From Oscillospiraceae bacterium (GTDB lineage: Bacteria; Bacillota; Clostridia; Oscillospirales; Oscillospiraceae), in assembly GCA_031263805.1 (NCBI GenBank), contig JAISFB010000036.1, positions 1 through 5,482 on the forward strand: a DNA stretch of 5,482 nt, read 5' to 3'. How positions within the stretch are numbered: position 1 is the stretch's first letter; each line of letters begins with the position of its first letter. This document shows positions 1-5,482 of the stretch, one piece after another. The notes beneath the pieces are model-generated. The model saw nothing but the letters and a program-made list of their open reading frames with translations. It was not told the DNA's origin and ran no database searches. A program made the position numbers and the translations under genes.

Positions 1-23
1 GGACTGGCATACATATTAATACG

Positions 24-51
24 GCTGAAAAACGCCTGTCCGGCGTTCAGC
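24..51 (+). other. Hairpin upstream of fliF
   Basis: Bases 24-29 and 33-36 pair with 46-51 and 42-45, giving ten base pairs with a 3-nt A bulge (30-32) and a 5-nt loop (37-41). No T-run follows, so it does not look like an intrinsic terminator. It could be an RNA processing or stability element between fliF and whatever lies upstream, or chance. The left arm can also pair with bases 54-60, so an alternative fold exists. Confidence 0.4.
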
Positions 52-64
52 GTGGCGTTTGCGT

Positions 65-70
65 GGGGGT
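65..70 (+). promoter_or_regulatory. Weak ribosome binding site of fliF
   Basis: A GGGGGT run ends 10 nt before ATG 81 and is the only purine-rich stretch close to a possible fliF start. It favours ATG 81 over GTG 63, which it overlaps. The match to the anti-Shine-Dalgarno sequence is imperfect and the spacing slightly long, so initiation may be modest or depend on upstream translation or RNA folding. Confidence 0.45.
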
Positions 71-80
71 AAAACGGCAA

Positions 81-1868
81 ATGGGAGAGCTTTTCTCTAA
101 AGCATGGGGTCAAATCAAGGATTTTTTCAAAAAGATGGAGCGTCCGGCAAGGATCAGGTTCGGGGTCTTAGCCGGGGCGGTTGTCGCGGTCGCGATAATT
201 TTGACGGCTGTGCTCAGCCGCGTGAATTACGGCGTGCTCTACTACAATCTCCCTCCGGCGGACGCGGGGACGATCATCGCCGCTCTGGCGGAGCGCGGCG
301 TCCCGTATAAAACGGAGGGCTCGGGCACGATCCTCGTTCCCGAGGAGCAGATATCGGAGCTTTTGATGGCGCTCTCGGCGGAGGGATATTATTCCGACTC
401 GGGAGAGCTGAATTTTTCGATCCTGCAAAGCGGCTCCGGCTTCGGCGCGACGGATATAGAGCGGCAGGCGTACCTCGCCTTCCAGTACCAGGACAACATC
501 CGCCGCGCTTTGCTGCGCCTGGATAAGGTCGAGGAGGCCGTCGTACTCATATCCCTGCCGAAGGAATCCTCCTTCGTGCTCGCGCGGGACGCGACGGACG
601 CCACGGCGTCCGTTACGCTGAGGATCAAAAACGGCGGGGTGCTGACGGCGGCGGAGGCCGTCGCCATCGGGGAGATCGTGGCCGCTGCTGCGCCGGGGCT
701 GCGCCCTGAGAACGTAAAAATTATCGACGAGGCGGCGAACCTCTATTCCGCCGTGCCGATGACGATTGGCGAGCAAAGCGCGGAGACGGGCGACGCGGCG
801 ACCGTCGCGAATCAGATTTTGCTCGAGGCGCAGGTCAAGCAGCAGATCGAAAATTCCGTCGTAAATCTGCTGGCGCCGGTGTTCGGCGCGGGACGCGTCA
901 GGGCGGCGGCGTCCGTGACGCTAAGCTTTGACCGCGAAAGCTCTGAAATAATAGAATTCGACCCGCCCGTCCCCGGGGAGACGGAGGGCCTCATAGTCAG
1001 CTTAGAGCGGATACGCGAGCTCGAGCGCGAAAGTGACGCCGCCGGCGGCGTCCCCGGCACCGATTCCAACGGAATGGGCTCCGAAGAGGATATCGACGGC
1101 ACGGACGAATACCCGTACCTCGAGGGCGAAAACGGAGAGGCCTACTCAAGACTCCTCGAAACGATAAATTATGAGCTGAACCAGACGACGACGCAGCTTG
1201 AAAAGGCGCGCGGCACGGTGAAGCGTCTGTCTATCGGCGTGCTTATAGATTCCGAAGTTATCGCGGAGGATTACACGTCGGAGGTGCGAGAGCTTGTCGC
1301 GAAGGCCGTCGGCGTGTCGGAGGAAAACGTCTCAGTGCAGCGTCTGCCCGTTTCCGCGCAGGAGGATATCATAACCGGCGCGCTAAACTCTCAGGCGGAG
1401 CTTTTGCGCGATTTGAAGCTGCGGGATATGATAAAAACCATCGTCATCTGCCTCGCCGCGCTTCTCGCGCTCGGGCTCATACTCCTGCTGCTGCGCGGCT
1501 TTATGAAAAACAAAGAGGCGGCGCGCCGCGCCGCGGCCGGGCCCTTGACGGCGGGCGTCGGCGCCGGCGGCATAGAAGGCTATCCCGGATACGATACCGG
1601 GCCGGATTATCACGGCGTCGCGTTTGACGCCTACGGAAATTACGACGGTATGGACGGCGTGTCTTACGTCCCCGGCTCCGCCGCCCCGACGGACGCCTAC
1701 ACCGGCGTCACGTCGTCCGAGCTTGAGGACGTCGCCCCGGCGGAGGAAGAGGACGGCGTTTCCGTCGGCGCCGAGCGTATGAATACGGTCACTCAGCTCG
1801 AGCGTATGATAGAGCACGACCCGAAGGCCGTAGCTCAAATACTTCGCAACTGGCTGACGGAGGATTGA
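81..1868 (+). CDS. fliF: Flagellar MS-ring protein FliF
   Basis: FliF builds the membrane (MS) ring of the flagellar basal body, houses the export gate and anchors the rotor protein FliG. The 595-aa product fits the family (about 520-600 aa). A cytoplasmic N-terminus is followed by a first membrane segment (about residues 27-46), then the YscJ/FliF ring-building region (about 47-225), which contains a recognisable VPYKTEGSGTILVP stretch. The second periplasmic part carries the FliF hallmark GVPGTDSN at 323-330. A second membrane segment lies at about 451-472, and the tail ends in a helix (about 567-595, MNTVTQLERMIEHDP...) typical of the FliG-binding end. An in-frame GTG at 63 would add six residues, but nothing like a ribosome site precedes it, whereas G-rich bases 65-69 precede ATG 81, so I chose ATG 81. 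The linker at about 487-566 is unusually rich in Gly, Tyr and Asp. The gene heads the visible operon, with fliG 4 nt downstream. Identity is very sure; the exact start is less so. Confidence 0.96.
   Translation: MGELFSKAWGQIKDFFKKMERPARIRFGVLAGAVVAVAIILTAVLSRVNYGVLYYNLPPADAGTIIAALAERGVPYKTEGSGTILVPEEQISELLMALSAEGYYSDSGELNFSILQSGSGFGATDIERQAYLAFQYQDNIRRALLRLDKVEEAVVLISLPKESSFVLARDATDATASVTLRIKNGGVLTAAEAVAIGEIVAAAAPGLRPENVKIIDEAANLYSAVPMTIGEQSAETGDAATVANQILLEAQVKQQIENSVVNLLAPVFGAGRVRAAASVTLSFDRESSEIIEFDPPVPGETEGLIVSLERIRELERESDAAGGVPGTDSNGMGSEEDIDGTDEYPYLEGENGEAYSRLLETINYELNQTTTQLEKARGTVKRLSIGVLIDSEVIAEDYTSEVRELVAKAVGVSEENVSVQRLPVSAQEDIITGALNSQAELLRDLKLRDMIKTIVICLAALLALGLILLLLRGFMKNKEAARRAAAGPLTAGVGAGGIEGYPGYDTGPDYHGVAFDAYGNYDGMDGVSYVPGSAAPTDAYTGVTSSELEDVAPAEEEDGVSVGAERMNTVTQLERMIEHDPKAVAQILRNWLTED
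1859..1863 (+). promoter_or_regulatory. Ribosome binding site of fliG
   Basis: GGAGG lies inside the last codons of fliF, 9 nt before ATG 1873. It is a near-ideal match and spacing, and it fixes the fliG start. Confidence 0.85.
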
Positions 1869-1872
1869 CGAA

Positions 1873-2892
1873 ATGCCCGATTACGAATACGACTATGAGC
1901 TTACAAGCCGGGAAAAGGCCGCCGTACTTCTCGTTTCTCTCGGGAAGAATTTTTCGGCTGAGATATTCCGCCAGCTGAACGAGGATGAGGTCAGCGATCT
2001 GACGCTGAATATCGCGACGCTGCGCCGAGTCCCCTCCGAGCAGCGCGAGCGCGTCGTCGAGGAATTTTATCAAATGTGCCTCGTCGAAAAGTTTGCGCAG
2101 GAGGGCGGGATCGACTACGCGAGAGAGCTTTTACAGGCCTCCGTCGGGGCCGAAAAGGCGGAGGAGCTGCTCGGCAGGCTGAGTTATTCGCTCCAGGTGC
2201 GCCCGTTCGGCTTCGTCAGGCGTATCGACGCCGACCAGCTTTTGCAGCTGCTGCACAACGAGCATCCGCAGACGATAGCGCTCGTCCTCAGCTATACCGA
2301 CCCCAAGCAGGCGTCCGAGGTGGTATCAAAGCTGCCGCCCGACAGCCAGGCGGATATAATCCGGCGGATTTCCGGTATGGGCGTGGCGTCTCCCGAATAT
2401 ATAAAGGAAGCGGAAGCGATCTTAGAGCGAAGCATAGCCTCTATGGGCTTCTCGGAGCAGGCCGTCCCCGGCGGCATAGACGCCATCGTCGGCATATTCA
2501 ACGAGCTCGACCGCGGCTCCGAAAAAAGCATCCTCGAAATTCTCGACAGAGAAGATCAGGCGCTCGCCGAGGAAATACGCGCGCACCTGTTCGTGTTCGA
2601 GGACCTTATCAAGCTTACAAACCAGGCGGTACAGCGCGTGCTGAAGGAGGTCAACAACTCCGACCTCGCCATAGCGCTGAAATCCGCTACCGACGATGTC
2701 AAGAAGCTGATATTCGGCAACATTTCGGCGCGTATGAAAGAGATGCTCGAGGACGATATGGAGATCATGGGACCGCTGCGCATCCGCGACGTCGAGGACG
2801 CCCAGCAGCGCATAGTCAGCGTCGTCCGGCGGCTTGAGGAAGAAAACGAAATAACCGTTTCGCGTGGAGAGGAGGATGTGATGATTGGTTAA
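1873..2892 (+). CDS. fliG: Flagellar motor switch protein FliG
   Basis: FliG sits on the cytoplasmic face of the MS ring, binds FliF through its N-terminal domain and FliM through its middle domain, and takes torque from the stator through its C-terminal domain. The 339-aa length is normal (about 330-345). The N-terminal part opens with TSREKAAVLLVSLG (11-24). The middle domain has the FliM-contact motif EHPQ at 130-133 and the PGG hinge at 199-201. By my alignment to the E. coli protein from memory, all five charged torque residues (E. coli K264, R281, D288, D289, R297) are kept as K270, R287, D294, D295 and R303. The MFxF hinge reads LFVF (239-242), and the usual DDR after it is TNQ (249-251). 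ATG 1873 has a strong GGAGG at 1859-1863, 9 nt upstream and inside the end of fliF, so translation is probably coupled. The 3' end overlaps fliH if TTG 2885 is used. Confidence 0.97.
   Translation: MPDYEYDYELTSREKAAVLLVSLGKNFSAEIFRQLNEDEVSDLTLNIATLRRVPSEQRERVVEEFYQMCLVEKFAQEGGIDYARELLQASVGAEKAEELLGRLSYSLQVRPFGFVRRIDADQLLQLLHNEHPQTIALVLSYTDPKQASEVVSKLPPDSQADIIRRISGMGVASPEYIKEAEAILERSIASMGFSEQAVPGGIDAIVGIFNELDRGSEKSILEILDREDQALAEEIRAHLFVFEDLIKLTNQAVQRVLKEVNNSDLAIALKSATDDVKKLIFGNISARMKEMLEDDMEIMGPLRIRDVEDAQQRIVSVVRRLEEENEITVSRGEEDVMIG
2866..2875 (+). promoter_or_regulatory. Ribosome binding site deciding the fliH start
   Basis: GGAGAGGAGG is the strongest Shine-Dalgarno-like stretch in the window and lies in the last codons of fliG. 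It ends 9 nt before TTG 2885 and 18 nt before ATG 2894. An ATG right after it (2876) is in the fliH frame but is followed at once by TGA, so it cannot start the gene. Spacing therefore favours TTG 2885. Confidence 0.75.
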
Positions 2893-3733
2893 GATGAACG
2901 GCGGCGGCGCCCGCGTCACGCCCTTGATACTCTCCCACCTGTCAGACGCGCCCCCGGAGCCGCTTCCCGGCGCGCCGGCGGCGGAGGCGTCCGATCCCGC
3001 GGCGGCGTCCGAGGCGGAGCGGCGGGCCCTCGCGGAGATCGAGCGCGAATTCGATATCGCCCGCGAGCAAATAGAAGCGGAGCTCGCCTCGGCGCGCGCC
3101 GAGGCGGAAGCGATCATATCCGCCGCCGAAAGCGAGGCCGGAACGCTCCGCGCCGACGCCGCGCGGGACGCGGAAAAAGCGCGTGAAGAGGCCGCCGAGC
3201 GCGGCTATGCCTCGGGCTACGCGGACGGCTCCGAAATGGCGAAGCGCGACGGCGACGCGGCGAGCGAAAAGCATCTGAGCGAGCTCTACGATGCGAACCG
3301 GGAAAGTATAGGCGGGCTTTTCTCGTCGGTCAGCCGCGAGCTTGCCGCGGCGCGCGCGAAGCTCTCCGATTCCGTGCGCGCGCTGTCGATGGATATAGCG
3401 CGAAAGGTCGTGGGAAACGCTTTGCGCGAGGATGAAAATTTCACGTCGATGATAAACGCCGCGATAGCGGGGTTAGACGTCGGGGACGGCCTTACGGTGC
3501 GGCTCCAGCCGGAGGCCGCGGAGCGGCTTTTCCCCGGCGGCTCCGCCGTGCTCAACGCCGACGGGCTTGAAATAAAGGCGACCGTAATCCCCGACGTCAC
3601 GCTGTCCGAATATGGACTGCTGATAGACTTCGGCGGAGGGGACAGGACGGTCCGCGCCGACGCGGGCGCGGACGCGCAGCTTGACGCGCTCGACGACGCG
3701 CTGCGGCAGCTTGAGGAAGACGGCGATGCTTGA
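2885..3733 (+). CDS. fliH: Flagellar assembly protein FliH, regulator of the export ATPase
   Basis: FliH is the peripheral stator of the flagellar export ATPase: it dimerises, binds FliI and tethers it to the base of the motor. The product is 282 aa from TTG 2885, or 279 aa from ATG 2894. The layout fits the family: a short Pro/Ala-rich N-terminus, a long Ala/Glu/Arg coiled coil (about 44-105), Gly repeats spaced by four (G107, G111, G115; the GxxxG pattern known in FliH), then a globular C-terminal domain (about 160-282) with VRALSMDIARKVVGNAL and the closing pattern SEYGLLIDFGGGDRTVRADAGA before the final helix. It resembles the V-ATPase E-subunit fold of the family. There is no Trp anywhere, although the Salmonella protein uses N-terminal Trp residues for docking. 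The gene overlaps fliG by 8 nt (TTG start) and fliI by 8 nt, implying coupled translation. I chose TTG because the strong GGAGAGGAGG at 2866-2875 ends 9 nt before it; ATG 2894 would be 18 nt away. Confidence 0.9.
   Translation: MVKMNGGGARVTPLILSHLSDAPPEPLPGAPAAEASDPAAASEAERRALAEIEREFDIAREQIEAELASARAEAEAIISAAESEAGTLRADAARDAEKAREEAAERGYASGYADGSEMAKRDGDAASEKHLSELYDANRESIGGLFSSVSRELAAARAKLSDSVRALSMDIARKVVGNALREDENFTSMINAAIAGLDVGDGLTVRLQPEAAERLFPGGSAVLNADGLEIKATVIPDVTLSEYGLLIDFGGGDRTVRADAGADAQLDALDDALRQLEEDGDA
3085..3106. repeat. Perfect 22-bp palindrome inside fliH
   Basis: Bases 3085-3095 are the exact reverse complement of 3096-3106, with the centre between 3095 and 3096. It lies in the coiled-coil coding part of fliH (residues about 67-74, ASARAEAE). 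It may be a by-product of Ala, Arg and Glu codons in GC-rich DNA, or an mRNA structure. Confidence 0.6.
3713..3717 (+). promoter_or_regulatory. Ribosome binding site of fliI
   Basis: GAGGA sits in the last codons of fliH, 8 nt before ATG 3726. It supports this start over the upstream in-frame extension that overlaps fliH. Confidence 0.75.
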
Positions 3734-5030
3734 TATTGAGGCGGCCGGCGCAAAGATAGCGTCTCTCGATACGCGCCGGTACACGGGGCGTGTCGTCAAG
3801 ATCGTCGGGCTCGCCGTCGAGGCCACGTCTCCGTCGGCGCGCGTGGGCGATATCGTCACGATACGTATGCCCCGCGGGAACCGCTCCGTGGACGCCGAAA
3901 TAGTCGGCTTCAAGGACTCCCTCGCGCAGCTTATGCCTTACGGCTCGCTCGACGGCGCCGGGCTCGGCTGCGCCGTCGAATATTCCGACCGCACGCTTAC
4001 GATCCCCGTCGGGGAAAGCTTTCTCGGGCGCGTGCTCGACCCGCTCGGCCGCCCGATGGACGACAAATCGGCGCCGGAGCCCGCGGCCTGGTATCCCGCC
4101 GACTCGGAACCGCGGAACCCGCTAAAGCGCGAGCGCATACACAGCGCCCTGCCGCTCGGCGTGCGCGCGATAGACGGGATGCTGACGGCGGGCGTCGGGC
4201 AGAGGCTCGGCATCTTCGCGGGCTCCGGCGTCGGGAAATCCACGCTGCTCGGGATGATGGCCCGCCGCTCCGACGCCGAGGTGAACGTCATAGTCTTGAT
4301 CGGAGAGCGCGGGCGCGAGGTTTTGGATTTTATCGAACGCGACCTCGGCGACGGTCTTGCAAAATCCGTTCTAATCGTGGCGACGAGCGACCAGCCGGCG
4401 CTGCTGCGCCTTAAATCCGCGCTCACGGGCTCCGCCGTGGCGGAATATTTCCGAGACAGGGGTAAAAACGTACTCTTGATGATGGATTCCCTGACGCGCT
4501 TCGCTATGGCCCAGCGGGAGATCGGGATGGCGATGGGCGAGCCGCCGGTATCGCGCGGCTATCCGCCGTCCGTTTACACGCTGATGCCGAGGCTGCTCGA
4601 ACGCGCGGGAACCTCCGAGCGCGGTTCCGTGACGGGGCTTTACACGGTCCTCGTCGAGGGCGACGATTTGAACGAGCCCGTTTCCGACACGGCGCGCGGA
4701 ATACTCGACGGGCATATCGTCCTCTCCCGCCAAATCGCGAACACGCGCTATCCGCCGATAGACGTGCTCGCGAGCGTCTCACGCGTTATGCCGGACGTCG
4801 TTACGCCGGAGCATCTTGAAAACGCGCAGGAGCTGCGCCGCCTCATTTCCATATACGGCGAGGCGGAGGACCTTATCAACATCGGGGCATACCGCGAGGG
4901 CGCGAACGCGGAAATAGACCGCGCCGTCAAGCTCCGTTCCGGAATAACGGAATTTCTGCGCCAGAGCGCTAACGAGGAAGCCGGGTTTGAAACGACGCTC
5001 GACCGTATGAAGGCTATCGCCGAAAGTTGA
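3726..5030 (+). CDS. fliI: Flagellum-specific export ATPase FliI
   Basis: FliI is the cytoplasmic hexameric ATPase of flagellar type III export, related to the F1-ATPase subunits; it helps feed substrates and chaperones to the export gate. The 434-aa product matches the family (about 430-460). It has an N-terminal beta-barrel domain (about 1-95), then the nucleotide-binding domain with Walker A GSGVGKST at 166-173 (K171), the catalytic-glutamate motif GERGREV at 193-199 (E194), Walker B VLLMMD at 249-254 (D254) followed by SLTRFAMAQREI, and a likely arginine finger R353 in SVSRVM. The C-terminal helical part contains AEDLINIGAYREG (about 380-392), typical of FliI. All catalytic residues appear intact. 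ATG 3726 is supported by GAGGA at 3713-3717, 8 nt upstream. The frame is open further upstream, but those 15 codons lie inside fliH and read as no family sequence. The start overlaps the fliH stop by 8 nt, so the two are probably translated in a coupled way. Confidence 0.97.
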   Translation: MLDIEAAGAKIASLDTRRYTGRVVKIVGLAVEATSPSARVGDIVTIRMPRGNRSVDAEIVGFKDSLAQLMPYGSLDGAGLGCAVEYSDRTLTIPVGESFLGRVLDPLGRPMDDKSAPEPAAWYPADSEPRNPLKRERIHSALPLGVRAIDGMLTAGVGQRLGIFAGSGVGKSTLLGMMARRSDAEVNVIVLIGERGREVLDFIERDLGDGLAKSVLIVATSDQPALLRLKSALTGSAVAEYFRDRGKNVLLMMDSLTRFAMAQREIGMAMGEPPVSRGYPPSVYTLMPRLLERAGTSERGSVTGLYTVLVEGDDLNEPVSDTARGILDGHIVLSRQIANTRYPPIDVLASVSRVMPDVVTPEHLENAQELRRLISIYGEAEDLINIGAYREGANAEIDRAVKLRSGITEFLRQSANEEAGFETTLDRMKAIAES

Positions 5031-5070
5031 AAAGCCGTCAAAACCGGAATACTGACGCTAAATTACTGTT

Positions 5071-5080
5071 GGGGCGGGGA
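5071..5080 (+). promoter_or_regulatory. Probable ribosome binding site of fliJ
   Basis: The G-rich stretch GGGGCGGGGA ends 5 nt before TTG 5086. It is not a perfect Shine-Dalgarno match but is the only candidate in the gap after fliI. The AT-rich bases just after it should leave the start unstructured. Confidence 0.55.
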
Positions 5081-5085
5081 ATTGT

Positions 5086-5482
5086 TTGAAAAAATTTAAG
5101 TTTAGCCTTCAAGCTGTCGATAAATATAAAAGAACCGTGGAAAAGCTTCAGGCGGGAGAGCTTCGGCGCGCGCGCGAAAGCCTGCGCGAGTTAGAGGCCC
5201 GCCGCGCGGAGCTTAGGCAGGCGCTTGCCGAATCGGGAGAGCGCCGCGCCGAGGAGTTAGAGCGCGGACTGCCGCCGGAGGAATTTGTCGCCTACGACAG
5301 GTATTTCGTACATATGCGCGGGCTCGGCTCTGAGCTCGCCCCCCGCATCGCCCGCGCCGAGCGCGAGGTAAAAGAGCGCGAGGCGTCGCTCATCCGCACG
5401 AAAAACGAGCTGAAGGCGTATTCAAAGCTCCGCGACCGCGAATTTTCGGAGTGGAGCGCCGAGGCCGCCGCCGAGGAATCGC
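5086..5482 (+). CDS. fliJ: Flagellar export protein FliJ, partial (3' end beyond window)
   Basis: FliJ is the small coiled-coil stalk that inserts into the FliI ring, links it to the export gate protein FlhA and helps recycle chaperones. 132 codons are visible and the frame is still open at the window edge; the family is about 140-150 aa, so most of the gene is present. The protein opens MKKFKFSLQAVDKYK, the usual FliJ start, then is almost entirely charged helix rich in Arg, Glu, Ala and Leu (for example RARESLRELEARRAEL), with the mid-protein PPEEFVAYDRYF (63-74) where FliJ proteins usually have a similar short turn. The only canonical start available is TTG 5086: an in-frame TAA lies at 5059-5061, with no ATG, GTG or other TTG between. 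The G-rich stretch 5071-5080 ends 5 nt before it. Its place after fliI is the standard order. The identification rests on N-terminal sequence, coiled-coil character and synteny. Confidence 0.92.
   Translation, partial: MKKFKFSLQAVDKYKRTVEKLQAGELRRARESLRELEARRAELRQALAESGERRAEELERGLPPEEFVAYDRYFVHMRGLGSELAPRIARAEREVKEREASLIRTKNELKAYSKLRDREFSEWSAEAAAEES

Noticed and set aside
24..60. Rho-independent terminator before fliF
   Set aside because: The hairpin is present but is followed by GTGGCGTTTGCGTG, with no T-run.
168..776. Opposite-strand frame of 202 codons inside fliF
   Set aside because: The product is Arg-rich with no family features; the fliF frame explains this DNA fully.
2076..2837. Same-strand frame of 253 codons inside fliG
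   Set aside because: The product is dominated by Arg, Gly and Ala, the sign of a shifted frame in GC-rich DNA, while the fliG frame is a full-length conserved protein.
2967..2978. 12-bp palindrome CCGGCGCGCCGG near the fliH start
   Set aside because: Short self-complementary GC runs recur across the window (for example another in fliF near 1520), so this one is not distinctive.
2422..3117. Long open frame on the opposite strand (231 codons) across fliG and fliH
   Set aside because: It is antisense to two clear genes, has a compositionally biased product with no recognisable motif, and open antisense frames are expected with this G/C third-position bias.
3726..5030. FliI as an F1-ATPase or virulence type III secretion ATPase
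   Set aside because: F1 alpha/beta subunits are excluded by the GERGREV and DSLTRFAMAQREI motifs. The virulence paralogue is excluded by the fliF-G-H-I-J context, since FliG is found only in flagellar systems.
5027..5055. Possible sigma-70 promoter between fliI and fliJ (TTGAAA at 5027-5032)
   Set aside because: No good -10 box lies at 16-18 nt; the nearest partial match (5048-5053) has only four of six bases with a 15-nt spacer.

Overview
The window is a single-strand run of flagellar export and motor genes in the canonical order fliF-fliG-fliH-fliI-fliJ, all on the + strand. It is cut at the right edge inside fliJ. By eye the DNA is GC-rich, with strong G/C bias at third codon positions; this also explains the many long but meaningless open frames on the opposite strand. 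The gene order, protein lengths and Shine-Dalgarno-led starts fit a motile bacterium. The FliF, FliG and FliI sequences look most like Clostridia (Bacillota) or a similar GC-rich anaerobe such as Synergistota. That placement is an impression from family knowledge, not a search result.

Layout: bases 1-80 are an upstream segment with no recognisable gene end, but with two overlapping, mutually exclusive hairpins just before fliF. fliF (81-1868) encodes the MS-ring protein. fliG (1873-2892) follows after 4 nt and encodes the rotor switch protein. fliH (start at TTG 2885 or ATG 2894, to 3733) overlaps or abuts fliG and encodes the export ATPase regulator. fliI (3726-5030) overlaps fliH by 8 nt and encodes the export ATPase. 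After a 55-nt less GC-rich gap comes fliJ (5086 onward), starting at TTG and running off the window.

How they work together: FliF forms the membrane ring. Its cytoplasmic C-terminal tail holds FliG, which carries the charged torque helix that meets the stator. FliH and FliI form the cytoplasmic ATPase complex, and FliJ is the coiled-coil stalk that links the FliI ring to the export gate. Tight spacing and overlaps suggest one transcript with translational coupling from fliF to fliI, and separate initiation at fliJ.

I see no mobile element, CRISPR array, RNA gene or new gene system here. The points worth a second look are small: start-codon choices (TTG for fliJ and probably fliH), a possible RNA switch before fliF, a perfect 22-bp palindrome in fliH, an unusual Tyr/Gly/Asp-rich FliF tail linker, and substitutions in a FliG hinge.
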